The notes under the pieces: generated by a model
Seen by the model: the letters and a program-made list of their open reading frames with translations, nothing else
What the model was told of the DNA's origin: nothing
Databases searched by the model: none
Shown: positions 15,167-23,821 of the stretch, one piece after another
How the letters are laid out: each line of letters starts with the position of its first letter
Position numbering within the stretch: the first letter of the stretch is position 1
Source: a virus
Direction: 5' to 3' (one strand)
Virus record (IMG/VR): IMGVR_UViG_3300028864_000019
Location: 47,870 to 111,869 of that record
Length of the DNA: 64,000 bases
Translations under genes and position numbers: made by a program

Positions 15167-16212
15167 ACTAAAAGAGTTCCATCTTCTAAACTACCACATG
15201 ATTTTTGATGACTTAAACAACATTGACTTATACCACTTCTATCACAATTATAAAACTCTGAGGCTTCTCCTATACTGTTAAATTCTTTATTAGTTGTAAT
15301 ACATTTTACTTTCTTTTTTCTTTTTATACTTTGTAATTCAAGTGCCTTTTCTTTTGAATTCGCTTCATATATTTTTAAGTTTATATCAGCTTGTGTCATT
15401 TTTATAAAATCACTATATCTCACCCAAATACAAGGTTTATTATTCAGCATTCCTGCATATCTTTGTTTATTATCACAACATTTTAATATTGTACCTATAC
15501 TTATATTTTTTATATCTTTTTCATTATTAATTATATCTGATGGTCTATCATATATAATTTTTGTTTCAATATTTACAATTCTTTTATCATTAATTGAACA
15601 TTCCAATTCATATATTTTATCTTTTATCTTTTCAATATCTTCATTAGTTAATTTAGAATATTCTGATTCGTATATAAAATACATTTTTATACCTTTACCT
15701 TGTACTATATAAGCATTATTCATTGCCTTATATATACTCTTATAACTAGTATTGTAATATATTTTTGCAGTCTCTATAAGTTCAAAATGCTTATTATCTA
15801 TCACATTAACTATTTGTTTTGCATTGGGATTTTTATTTCCATCAAATACTCCTTGTTTCAATTCTGACATTCTTTTTCTAGTTTCTTCATTTTGTACACC
15901 GTTATGTCCACCATCATCATTATTATAACCATATAATCTATTATTGCTCTTATATAATACTATGTAGGATTTTTCTTTAATATCTAATTCATCTTTACTA
16001 AAAGCATAATCAATAATATCTAATTTAAAATTATCTACTCCATATTTTTTAGCAGAATCCTTTAAATGCTTATTCTTTGAATATATCCACCATTCTCCTG
16101 CTGGATATCTCCTATTAAACTTATTTTTAGTTTGTCCAATATAAACTTTTTTATTAATTTGGTTTGTAATTCTATATATGATACCATATATTTTTAAATT
16201 ACCTATTTTCAT
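15151..16212 (-). CDS. GIY-YIG homing endonuclease with NUMOD repeats
   Basis: The GIY-YIG nuclease domain is at about residues 9-95: GIIYRITN (10-17), KVYIGQT (22-28) and the catalytic-Arg region NRRYP (33-37). Two NUMOD1-type DNA-binding repeats follow (about 138-170, IVNVIDNKHFELIETAKIYY; and about 300-345, VKCITTNKEFNSIGEASEFY, ending WEYC). The family makes site-specific double-strand breaks that spread its own gene. It is free-standing. Its leader (16213-16320) shares covarying stems with the leader of the unrelated endonuclease at 26869. Confidence 0.9.
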   Translation of the reverse strand: MKIGNLKIYGIIYRITNQINKKVYIGQTKNKFNRRYPAGEWWIYSKNKHLKDSAKKYGVDNFKLDIIDYAFSKDELDIKEKSYIVLYKSNNRLYGYNNDDGGHNGVQNEETRKRMSELKQGVFDGNKNPNAKQIVNVIDNKHFELIETAKIYYNTSYKSIYKAMNNAYIVQGKGIKMYFIYESEYSKLTNEDIEKIKDKIYELECSINDKRIVNIETKIIYDRPSDIINNEKDIKNISIGTILKCCDNKQRYAGMLNNKPCIWVRYSDFIKMTQADINLKIYEANSKEKALELQSIKRKKKVKCITTNKEFNSIGEASEFYNCDRSGISQCCLSHQKSCGSLEDGTLLVWEYC

Positions 16213-16320
16213 GATGCATCAACCTTCCTTTTTTAATTTATTATCAACCTATTTAATATATAAGGGAAAACGTAGGTTGAAACGTCTTTCATTCAATTGA
16301 TCAGATTGAACTATCCCTCT
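16213..16320 (-). ncRNA. structured leader of the GIY-YIG gene
   Basis: Minus strand from the start site: GGGATAG, stem TTCAAT/ATTGAA around loop CTGATCA (16292-16310), a second stem TCAACC/GGTTGA, and a possible GGGA/TCCC closing pair, then the ribosome binding site. The same plan with compensating changes occurs at 26758-26868. Confidence 0.6.
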
Positions 16321-16323
16321 TAT

Positions 16324-16354
16324 ATAATACAACATAGCTTTCTATTTTGGGTAC
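16324..16354 (-). promoter_or_regulatory. promoter with non-standard -35 (GTACCCAAA)
   Basis: Minus strand: GTACCC (16349-16354), 19 nt, TATTAT (16324-16329) followed by ATAAG. The same pair with the same 19-nt gap occurs at 17895-17925. Confidence 0.55.
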
Positions 16355-16401
16355 TTTTTTATAATTTTTTAATTTATTTTTACTTGAAAACGTCAATCTA
16401 T

Positions 16402-16480
16402 TAGATACTAATAAATGAAAGTTTCGCTATTTATTAGTATCTATAAATTTGACTGTTTGTTTTTATAGATACTAATAAAT
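16402..16480. repeat. three copies of a 15-bp repeat, two forming a perfect hairpin
   Basis: TAGATACTAATAAAT occurs at 16402-16416 (direct), 16429-16443 (inverted) and 16466-16480 (direct). The first two make a perfect 15-bp stem with a 12-nt loop, extended by flanking GTCAA/TTGAC. It lies between the stop of the replication-like gene (16612) and the GIY-YIG promoter. Confidence 0.8.
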
Positions 16481-16611
16481 CAAAGTCTTACCATAGCGTC
16501 AATACTAATACGCCAGTATAGTGTAGTAATATAACTAAATAACAATATAATCCATCAGTAATAAAATCCATAAGAAGATGAATTTACAGTTTCGCTAAAG
16601 CTCAACCCCTG

Positions 16612-17538
16612 CTACGCCTTTTCGTTTGGTTTCTTTTCTTCTTTTTCTTTTGTTAGTTCTTCATATTGTTCTGTTAGTAGCTTTATATTTTCAATATCAA
16701 TTATGTTTGCTTGTCCTTCTTCTTGTCTTTTCTTTAGATATTTTAATTTGTTTGTAATTGACCTTTTTAAGTTACTCTTATCTTTGTTTCTTTGATTTAC
16801 TTTTATAAATCCTTTTTTGATTCTTTCAATATTTAATCTTTGTAATAGTAGATCTTCATTTCCTGTTCTAGTATAAAACATATTGCCATTCTTAATTTGT
16901 CCTTTTGAAGTCTCTTTAAATCCTGCATAATCAAATACAAATATGTTTAAATCTCTAAGTATATTTATGTATTTTAAAGCTGTCTTTTCTGTTATTTCAG
17001 ACATCTCAGCTATTTTAATTATACTTGGAAATCCTAATAAATAATCTTCAGCTTGTACATTGTTATTAAAGGTACTGCATATGTATATGTAAGTTTTGAT
17101 TAATGAATATGTATCAATTTTGTTTTTATTACTATAATTTATTAATAACTCAATTTCACTATCTAGTATCATTGTAAAACCACTATCACCTATTTCATTA
17201 AATAACTCTGCAAAGATTAAGTCATTTTTGTTATAATCAATTATACTTTCTATAGTATCTTTGTCTTTTAAATATATATTATTGTAGTAAACTAATATTT
17301 CATCATTATAAAATGTTTGTAATATAGTTCTTATTTCCTTTTTGCCATATGTATTATTAGATTTTATTTGTAAAGATTTATATAACCATTCTAAATTAAA
17401 AATGCATGTGTCCTTTGAGTTCCTAGACATATATAATAATGTTAAAACCGTTAATTCTTTAGGATCAAGCTCCTTATCATCTTTAATTAAATTATTAGGT
17501 ATTCTTGTAAATTTTCCTTGTAGTTGTCTTTCTTCCAT
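16612..17538 (-). CDS. helix-turn-helix plasmid-replication-like protein
   Basis: The N-terminal segment FTRIPNNLIKDDKELDPKELTVLTLLYMSRNSKDTCIFNLEWLYKSL is typical of RepA_N/DnaD-like initiators and phage replication proteins ('h-hh-h-L--L---E---hhhhL'). A second winged-helix unit (about 165-215, SIIKIAEMSEITEKTALKYINILRDLNIF) and a basic, coiled C-terminus (230-308) follow. It could be a second replication initiator or a regulator. It is the second gene of a unit with 17585-17782. The 15-bp repeats just past its stop might be its binding sites; that is inference. Confidence 0.6.
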   Translation of the reverse strand: MEERQLQGKFTRIPNNLIKDDKELDPKELTVLTLLYMSRNSKDTCIFNLEWLYKSLQIKSNNTYGKKEIRTILQTFYNDEILVYYNNIYLKDKDTIESIIDYNKNDLIFAELFNEIGDSGFTMILDSEIELLINYSNKNKIDTYSLIKTYIYICSTFNNNVQAEDYLLGFPSIIKIAEMSEITEKTALKYINILRDLNIFVFDYAGFKETSKGQIKNGNMFYTRTGNEDLLLQRLNIERIKKGFIKVNQRNKDKSNLKRSITNKLKYLKKRQEEGQANIIDIENIKLLTEQYEELTKEKEEKKPNEKA

Positions 17539-17584
17539 ATATTTTTATATCTCCTTTTGCTTTTTGATTATTTGATTTATGTAA

Positions 17585-17782
17585 TTATTTTTCTAATCCT
17601 TTATATTGACTCATGGCTTCAGTAAGTTCTGGCGTATTTTTGAATAACCATACAACTTTTTTAGGTTCGAATATATTGGGTAAAGTATCAACTATTTCAA
17701 AACCCTTATCAGTTAAAAATTTAGTCATTGCTATAGTTCTAATTACATAATTCTCTTTATTGTTATTATTTACTTTATTCAT
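17585..17782 (-). CDS. hypothetical protein (65 aa)
   Basis: A 65-residue protein (MTKFLTDKGFEIVDTLPNIFEPKKVVWLFKNTPELTEAMSQY). This is a DUF5659-like pattern: residues shaped as 'L---GF-hh-----N--P-k-VahF'. Two further proteins of this type are at 38687-38848 and 50320-50610. It lies directly upstream of the replication-like gene. Confidence 0.55.
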   Translation of the reverse strand: MNKVNNNNKENYVIRTIAMTKFLTDKGFEIVDTLPNIFEPKKVVWLFKNTPELTEAMSQYKGLEK

Positions 17783-17894
17783 AATACTTCATTCCTTCTT
17801 TTATATATTCTTTATCCTCTCTTATTCTGTATTAATTTATCATTCATTCAGCATCTTATCAGCAACCTTTCAATGTTATTTATACTTATCATAT

Positions 17895-17942
17895 ATAATA
17901 CAAAAGTTTTCTGTGATTTGGGTACTTTTTATATATTAATTT
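17895..17942 (-). promoter_or_regulatory. promoter with non-standard -35 (GTACCCAAA) and 15-bp element
   Basis: Minus strand: AAATTAATATATAAA, then GTACCC (17920-17925), 19 nt, TATTAT (17895-17900). It is the probable start of the two-gene unit at 17782 and below. Confidence 0.6.
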
Positions 17943-18069
17943 ATTGAGTTACTATCATTTGTTTATAGATTACTTAAAAAGTAGTCACTTCTCCCTTCAA
18001 CTTTTATTGTACTACTAAAGGATTATATTGTCAAGCTTGCTTTAATTTGTTATATATTATTATAAAGCT

Positions 18070-18102
18070 AAATAAAAAGACCAACTATAAAAGCTGATCT
18101 TA
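18070..18102 (-). terminator. rho-independent terminator
   Basis: Minus strand: AAGATCAGC, a T-rich loop, then GTTGGTCTT followed by TTTAT. It lies at the end of the HEXXH protease gene. Confidence 0.75.
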
Positions 18103-18822
18103 ATTATATAGATTTTGATTTATAGATACATGAGAATGAAGTATACCTTCTTGACCATAATTACTTATAGAACCTTTTGCAATTACTTCAGTTTCAAAAG
18201 TATTTGTTCCATCATTATATTCATTACCTTGTTTTGCCATCTCATAATGTACAAGTTCATGAATTAAAACTTTTTCCGCTTTAATTTGATTTAAGTTACC
18301 TGATAAATCTGAATCTATAATAATTTGTATTGGTTTATTGTCTATTGTAAAAGTTGTTAATCCATTTATTTTCATATTAGAATCTGAGCTATTATATACC
18401 TTATTGAATACAATTGGAATGTTTAAAGTATCATTATAATTATCTTTTAGGAATTGTTGAGCGTATTGTGTTAATTCTGCGTCAGTTTGTAAGCTATTAG
18501 TATATGTAGTTCCGTCTGTTCCTAAGTTATATAGTTCTCTAAAATTTATAGCTGATCGCATTTGAATGATTTCATTATCTTTTAGTGTGATTGTAGCTTT
18601 ATCATTTACTTGCCATCCGTCAGAACCTTCTTCATTTTCCATTAGATAAGTTTTATTATTGTCTGATTGGATTGTTACTGTTGAGTCTGTTACGCTTGTT
18701 ATAGTTGCATTATGATTCTCTATTGTAGTTGCTTGGACTAATTGAGTTGGTGATATGATTATTAATAGTGTAATAACTCCTGTAAATATAGTTGCTTTTA
18801 TTAGAGTTGATATTGATTTCAT
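18100..18822 (-). CDS. secreted zinc metalloprotease-like protein (HEXXH)
   Basis: A signal peptide (about 1-31: basic start, IFTGVITLLIII core, VQA cleavage site) is followed by a small beta domain (33-90) of the OB/SH3 type. The catalytic region is H188-E189-L-V-H192 with a downstream E210, in the pattern LIHELVHYEMAKQG...F-E of small exported metalloproteases. The gene has its own promoter and terminator, so it is a separately controlled cargo gene. Substrate unknown; a role in host interaction or cell-wall processing is possible but not shown. Confidence 0.75.
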   Translation of the reverse strand: MKSISTLIKATIFTGVITLLIIISPTQLVQATTIENHNATITSVTDSTVTIQSDNNKTYLMENEEGSDGWQVNDKATITLKDNEIIQMRSAINFRELYNLGTDGTTYTNSLQTDAELTQYAQQFLKDNYNDTLNIPIVFNKVYNSSDSNMKINGLTTFTIDNKPIQIIIDSDLSGNLNQIKAEKVLIHELVHYEMAKQGNEYNDGTNTFETEVIAKGSISNYGQEGILHSHVSINQNLYN

Positions 18823-18867
18823 TATGATTACTCCCCTTTATTTATATATTAATTTGTTATATTTATT

Positions 18868-18896
18868 ATTATACTCTCATTATATGCGTTAATCAA
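18868..18896 (-). promoter_or_regulatory. promoter of the secreted protease gene
   Basis: Minus strand: TTGATT (18891-18896), 17 nt, TATAAT (18868-18873). The leader then contains AAATTAATATATAAA (18841-18855) immediately before AAAGGGGAG. Confidence 0.7.
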
Positions 18897-20101
18897 ATAA
18901 ATTATAAAATAAATATATACATATATAATGAAGAGATTCTTTAAGTGTTGGTTATTAAGTGATCCAATATAGATTGTTAGCATTGTATTATTTATGTTAT
19001 TAGTTCCATTACAAGGTAGTATATAAGGATTATATGAGGTTCTATTGATTAAGTTATACAATTGTACTGTTATCTAGTTAATTGTTATATAGCCTTTATA
19101 TATGTACATCTTATTAATGTTATTAGTACAATTGGATCTGCTTTATAATGTATACTATTGTTATTGGTATAATAGTATTGTTTGTAATAAGTTATAATAA
19201 AGTTGTGCTTCATATTGACGTTGTATGAGGTCTTAGAGTTGTTAGTAATGTAATTGGTTGTCTTGATAGCTAAGTGTTGTATAAGGTTGTTAAGTTAGTT
19301 ATAATAGATTTGTTATATTGTAGTGTTATTGTATCATTTATTACTGGTATTAGTGTATTGAGTTCATATAGTGTTTGATTATAATTATATGTTAGTGTTT
19401 GCTTTTATTATGATATACTATATAAATATATGTGTTATACTAATTATGTATTGTGATATACTATATAGAAGAGTATTTATATTGTACTATTGTGTTAATA
19501 CAATGTGTATAAGTCTATCTATATTGTGGATAACTATTTTAATTTGTTATACTTATATTGTATTGGCATTATCGGTTACCTGTTATTATGCTTAATTATG
19601 TGCTATTATAAAGGTTATTTGTATAATGTTAGTTATATTGGTTGTGGATAAGTCTGTTGATAACTTGTTCTTTATATGTTGATAACCTGTGTATAAGTTT
19701 AGTTAGTATAATATTGATTATAAGTGTTGCAATCATCGACAACATTTGTCCACGATTATTCAAGTCAACTTCAAAACAATCAATCGTATTTTTAAATTGT
19801 ATTCAATCAAACTGTCTCTTACTATCTATTCAGCTTATACTGGTCAAGTGATCCAATGTCACCTATTTAAGTTAAGATAAAAGCAACATTTTAACAATAG
19901 ATGATATAAGTTATCAATTAAATAGTGTTCGTATCTGTTCAAATTATTCAACTAAATATGTATTTAATGGAATTGTTGTTGAAGTGTTGGTATGACTTGT
20001 CTGTAGGGTTTTATGTTGTGAATTAGTGGTTATTTAATGTGGTTGATAATGGTTATTAATGTTTGGTTATTTGTTTTAATACATAGTATTCCTATAGGGG
20101 C

Positions 20102-20260
20102 GGTGCATTTACATTGTTATGTTCATTATCTGAACGCAATAGTCGGACATCACATATATCGGCATACCAACTTTGGAGTGTAGCGATTGGTAAAACACGA
20201 ACGTTAATCAAAATGTGTATCGGTTGTGCTTTCGTTCAGCCTTGTTATACCAATACTTTA
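20102..20260. other. nested stem structure at the composition switch
   Basis: Three nested complementary pairs are visible: CTGAACG (20130-20136) with CGTTCAG (20233-20239), CACAT (about 20151) with ATGTG (about 20213), and ACCAA (20166-20170) with TTGGT (20187-20191). It is visibly richer in G and C than its surroundings. The inner hairpin resembles one at 41764-41786. A replication signal, a transfer origin or a structured RNA are all possible. Confidence 0.5.
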
Positions 20261-20740
20261 ACTTATTTTTAAGTCATATATTTTACCATATTTACTACCC
20301 AATAACCCTCAAACCCACTAATACCAACCACTCACACGAACTCCACTCTATAACAGTTATATAGCACACATCGTAAAATAAATTCAAACAACCTCAACCT
20401 GTTACTATCACTACTCTAACACCAATTATTCACACCCTATTAAAACCCCGTCACGACAACTCCCTATCGTTAATTAAAATTCAAAAGATAATTAAAAAAC
20501 AATTCAAAATAAAAAAGAGCCTACAGAAAAATATTCTGCAAACTCAATTTGCTAATTATTTAATTATTAATATAAACTCAAAATATCAAAATCAACTACA
20601 ACCACTCTCTCACAAATTCTAAACCCTATCTACACTTATACCTAAAATAATCTATACCCTACTTACAATCCATCTCTAAGCTTGTCTAAATTACAAATCT
20701 ATAAAAATAAATATACCAATCAAATAATTAATTCAGCAAA

Positions 20741-20785
20741 CAAAAAAGAGACTGCTCTAAATTAATTAAAATTCAAAACAGTCCC
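20741..20785 (-). terminator. rho-independent terminator (long stem)
   Basis: Minus strand: GGGACTG...CAGTCTC around an A/T-rich loop, followed by TTTTTTG. Confidence 0.65.
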
Positions 20786-20933
20786 AATTGGAATAGAATG
20801 TTTACACAACTACATTATATCATTTTGTCTATATCTTAACAACATCCTATATAGGATAAGGGAGGGGGTATATTTTTAAATCCAGAATCTAAGTACCTAA
20901 TATATAATACCCTACCCTATATAAAATTGGACA

Positions 20934-20968
20934 TAAAAATAAGACCATACTAATTAAATATGATCTCA
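20934..20968 (-). terminator. rho-independent terminator, copy 1 of a repeated type
   Basis: Minus strand: GATCATA...TATGGTC followed by TTATTTTTATG. The stem is identical to that at 22522-22554. It ends the gene at 21028-21333. Confidence 0.75.
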
Positions 20969-21027
20969 ACTTAAATACTAAAAGCCAATACATTATTACT
21001 CCTACTATATAATCTACCAACCAATAA

Positions 21028-21333
21028 TCAAATCCTAGCAATTTCAATATAACTTTTCATTAACTCCTTAACATCAGTATCACTAAGCCTATTTACAATA
21101 TCAACTGTAATATCATTGAATTGGTTTACCTCATTACTCATAAAAATTAAAACCAATACTTGTACTAAAAACATTAATTCTAATCCAACTATACCAATTA
21201 GATTCTTATTTGTTATTATCTTAATTAAACTATTATTCATTTTATTGCTATGTTCTTTTCTTATTTCCTTTAATGTAATTTCACCTGATTTATATTTATT
21301 GTATTGGGCTATTGTCATTGTTGTTGTTTTCAT
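21028..21333 (-). CDS. small membrane protein (101 aa)
   Basis: A cytoplasmic basic N-terminus (MTIAQYNKYKSGEITLKEIRKEHS) is followed by one membrane helix (about 46-67, IGIVGLELMFLVQVLVLIFM) and an acidic tail. GGAGAG precedes the ATG. It is part of the membrane-protein cluster that ends with the FtsK-like ATPase. Family not recognised. Confidence 0.6.
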   Translation of the reverse strand: MKTTTMTIAQYNKYKSGEITLKEIRKEHSNKMNNSLIKIITNKNLIGIVGLELMFLVQVLVLIFMSNEVNQFNDITVDIVNRLSDTDVKELMKSYIEIARI

Positions 21334-21456
21334 ATTAATATTCTCTCCATTACTTTATTATAGTATATACTATGAGTCAAACTTTTAATTTGTGCTATAT
21401 TGTTAAATTAAATTTCTAGTATCTAAATCTCATAATAATATAGTATTAAATAACTT

Positions 21457-21777
21457 TTAACTTTCGTTTGTAATAAAGTATTCATTACTACTTTCCTTAA
21501 CTAATACTATCTTAGATTTAGTTCTTTCTGTTAATAAAAAATATCCTTCTAAAATGCACACCTTATCATAGATTAATATTTGATACCAGTCTATCTTTTC
21601 CATAAGTAACCTAATAACTTGAACCTTATCATAATTATTAAAATCTTCTATATTTATGTTCTTTAATGTAAATTTAAAATCTCCAATAGTAAATTCAATA
21701 TTTGTATAAAAAGATACACCTTCTTGTATCTCTTCATCTGTCATTTCTTTTATTGATTTAGTTTGTCCTTTCGCCAT
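21457..21777 (-). CDS. hypothetical protein (106 aa)
   Basis: A soluble protein with a charged N-terminal helix and a beta-rich body (IEFTIGDFKFTLKNINIEDF ... KVCILEGYFLLTERTKSKIVLV). No motif recognised. It lies between two membrane-protein genes in the transfer-like module. Confidence 0.55.
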   Translation of the reverse strand: MAKGQTKSIKEMTDEEIQEGVSFYTNIEFTIGDFKFTLKNINIEDFNNYDKVQVIRLLMEKIDWYQILIYDKVCILEGYFLLTERTKSKIVLVKESSNEYFITNES

Positions 21778-21842
21778 ATATAATACAACTCTTTATATAA
21801 TTAATTACTATATAGTATATGCAATAGTATACTTAAAGTTTC

Positions 21843-22253
21843 TTAAAATAACCTTAACGCCATATCAAAAACACAAATAACTAATAATACCCATCCAACA
21901 ATCTCAATTGCTTTATCAAAGATTCCACCTGTTAAGAATAATCTCAATCCATATCTCTTATTTTTTAATGGCATAAATAATGGTATTCCACTTCTAGTCA
22001 TGCTATCCAATACTAAATGACTTGAATAGGACACAAACCAAATTAAGGCAATTTCTTTGCTAAATATATTTATAATTAATGTTGTAAATAACAAAAATAT
22101 CAAACTATGTGTAAATGTTCTATGGAATGTCATACCAAGTTTACAATCCAAATCTGGAGCAATTGAACCAAAAATTCCCAATAACCCTAATGGACTTGCC
22201 AGCATGGGAATACTTACCAATGTACCTATAACTAAATGTGTTTTCTTTGTCAT
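21843..22253 (-). CDS. YdjM/LexA-regulated-type membrane-bound metal-dependent hydrolase
   Basis: It has the family's pattern: THLVIG at the start, a GSIAPDLD acidic motif (about 28-35), and FHRTFTHS (about 43-50) with the paired histidines. A later H (SSHLVLDSMTRSGIPLFMPL) and four or so membrane helices follow. These features fit the YdjM family (DUF457). By family it is an inner-membrane phospholipid-type hydrolase of uncertain substrate. Length 136 is typical. Confidence 0.8.
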   Translation of the reverse strand: MTKKTHLVIGTLVSIPMLASPLGLLGIFGSIAPDLDCKLGMTFHRTFTHSLIFLLFTTLIINIFSKEIALIWFVSYSSHLVLDSMTRSGIPLFMPLKNKRYGLRLFLTGGIFDKAIEIVGWVLLVICVFDMALRLF

Positions 22254-22521
22254 CGTAAAATCACGCTCCTTTTGTCGCTACGCAAGCCATGCCACTCCTA
22301 CCCTTCCTATCGCTTAGGCTTTTTATTAGGTTAAATAGGGCTTTATACTTGTACTATTTGTCTAGTTATACTTTATGTCCTATAGTCTATATTTCCGTAT
22401 CTATCGTATTACTGTACCTTATATCGTAGTTTACTATATAAAGCTTATTGTATTATTTCTTATCTTCTATATAGTATTCTCTATTTTACTTAAAACTATA
22501 CTATGTATTTAAATTTAAACG

Positions 22522-22554
22522 CAAAAAATAAGACCATAACTTAATATGATCTTA
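22522..22554 (-). terminator. rho-independent terminator, copy 2 of a repeated type
   Basis: Minus strand: GATCATA...TATGGTC followed by TTATTTTTTG. It lies in the spacer between the membrane-protein pair at 22744-23165 and the YdjM-like gene. Confidence 0.75.
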
Positions 22555-22743
22555 ATAATTTAAGTATTATATAATTTAAAATAGTACCTGACTAAACAAC
22601 AATGCATAGTATTATAATTAATATTGTAAATAATAAATGTGCTATTGTTTACATATCTAGTTTTCTTTCTATTTTATAGATTACAAGCATCATAAATTAC
22701 TTTTTTAAGTTTATACGTATAATTTTCCTATCTCTTAAAACTA

Positions 22744-22968
22744 TTAACTTGCAAAACTAGCTAACCATTTTATAAAACTACCAACCCAACCTTCACTTAT
22801 ACTGAAGCTAACACTATTTAACCATGTAAAAAGGTATATTCCTGTTCCAACCCAACCACATAACACCATTAATTCTCCAAATTCTTTTTTACCCATACAT
22901 TTAAATATTTTAGATGATATAAAACTAGCTGATCCAACTACTATGACATTTGATATCATATTAAACAT
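22744..22968 (-). CDS. small membrane protein, SpoIIIAC/AD-like
   Basis: A 74-residue protein with two hydrophobic segments separated by FKCMGKKEFGELM. The layout (helix, '(L/C)-GK-E-(Y/F)', long helix) resembles SpoIIIAC/SpoIIIAD membrane proteins and its neighbour 22977-23165, with which it may form a paralogous pair. The resemblance is by pattern only. Confidence 0.5.
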   Translation of the reverse strand: MFNMISNVIVVGSASFISSKIFKCMGKKEFGELMVLCGWVGTGIYLFTWLNSVSFSISEGWVGSFIKWLASFAS

Positions 22969-22976
22969 ATTATCAC

Positions 22977-23165
22977 CTATCCTATATGTGAAATTACTTG
23001 AATTAATTTTACTACTCCAGCAATTGCACTTATAGCTATTTGACTATACCCTGCAATGCTTACATATTGTCCCATTTCTGTTTTCCCTAAATTGTTTAAT
23101 ATTTTTTCTCCTACTATTGAAGCTACTCCTAAAGATGTTAAACCTGCTATTACTACTGCGTTCAT
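22977..23165 (-). CDS. small membrane protein, SpoIIIAC-like
   Basis: ATG 23165 follows GAGGGAGAG and is preferred to the upstream start. The 62 residues run hydrophobic helix - ILNNLGKTEMGQY - hydrophobic helix, close to the pattern of SpoIIIAC ('hhxQAGKxEYAxLVTLAG'). It is followed at 8 nt by the similar gene 22744-22968. In sporulation such proteins form part of a secretion channel; here they sit with an FtsK-like ATPase. Confidence 0.55.
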   Translation of the reverse strand: MNAVVIAGLTSLGVASIVGEKILNNLGKTEMGQYVSIAGYSQIAISAIAGVVKLIQVISHIG

Positions 23166-23196
23166 ATTATATCTCTCCCTCATTATTATTTATTAT

Positions 23197-23367
23197 TTAA
23201 TACAATTCTATTATTTTTCTGTCATAATCTACCTCATAAGATTCCACACTATATAAATCATAAATTACTTCTTCCATATCTTGTTCAGTGTTTATTTTAA
23301 AATCATTACATTCATTATAATATTCTCTATAGTCTTTTATAAAATTTTTAAAAGCAATTGTTTTCAT
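23197..23367 (-). CDS. small acidic hypothetical protein (56 aa)
   Basis: A 56-codon frame with GAGGTG before ATG 23367. It is highly charged and rich in Y and E (FIKDYREYYNECNDFKINTEQDMEEVIYDLYSVE). It lies in line with the membrane-protein genes of the module. Function unknown. Confidence 0.5.
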   Translation of the reverse strand: MKTIAFKNFIKDYREYYNECNDFKINTEQDMEEVIYDLYSVESYEVDYDRKIIELY

Positions 23368-23475
23368 ATTTATTTCACCTCACATGTATATTATCTAAAT
23401 TTAAGGTAATACTATTTATCATAAGGGATACAAGAATTTGAATATCATCAGTTTTCAAATTCTTGTATATGAACA

Positions 23476-23781
23476 TTATTTTACGTTGGCTTTTGGAAAT
23501 TGAATCACATTAGATTTAGCCTTGGACTGAGATTGGGACTTTTTAGTTTTAGTCTCAGTTTTTGCTTTAACTTTTTTAGGTTGCTCAATTTCTTTATAAT
23601 TTGCACACATGTTCTTGACAACTTTCCTAAGTTGAATTGTTACAAAATGAGTAACTTTATATGCAGTTTTAAATGTTCCTATAATTAATCTTCTTACGCT
23701 TCTTGGTACAAGTAATAATGCTACATTGACAAGAACCATCATTAATATTAATTGACCTAGTGAGTTTATTATGTATTTCAT
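23476..23781 (-). CDS. membrane protein with basic tail (101 aa)
   Basis: ATG 23781 with AAGGAGGT is chosen over the ATG at 23820. An N-terminal membrane helix (about 4-27) is followed by a strongly basic, K/Q/S-rich tail (about 60-95), a shape suited to binding nucleic acid at the membrane. It is transcribed with the translocation module. Family not recognised. Confidence 0.6.
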   Translation of the reverse strand: MKYIINSLGQLILMMVLVNVALLLVPRSVRRLIIGTFKTAYKVTHFVTIQLRKVVKNMCANYKEIEQPKKVKAKTETKTKKSQSQSKAKSNVIQFPKANVK

Positions 23782-23821
23782 AAGAAATACCTCCTTCTTA
23801 AAGTTTATTTCATATCTCAAA

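Larger units (their letters stand above)
18897..20933. other. 2-kb gene-free region with reversal of strand composition
   Basis: No gene with a ribosome binding site is visible. From about 18.95 to 20.08 kb the plus strand is dominated by G and T (TTGTTATAT, GTTGTATGAGG). From about 20.28 to 20.72 kb it is dominated by A and C (CAACCACTCACACG, CCCTATTAAAACCCC). The change occurs across the structured 180-bp core described separately. The sense of the change (G+T to A+C) is that seen where replication forks meet. Confidence 0.6.

Noticed and set aside
18849-19851. Several open frames with very hydrophobic translations in the gene-free region
   Set aside because: They have no ribosome binding sites, and the hydrophobicity is a by-product of the T-rich composition.
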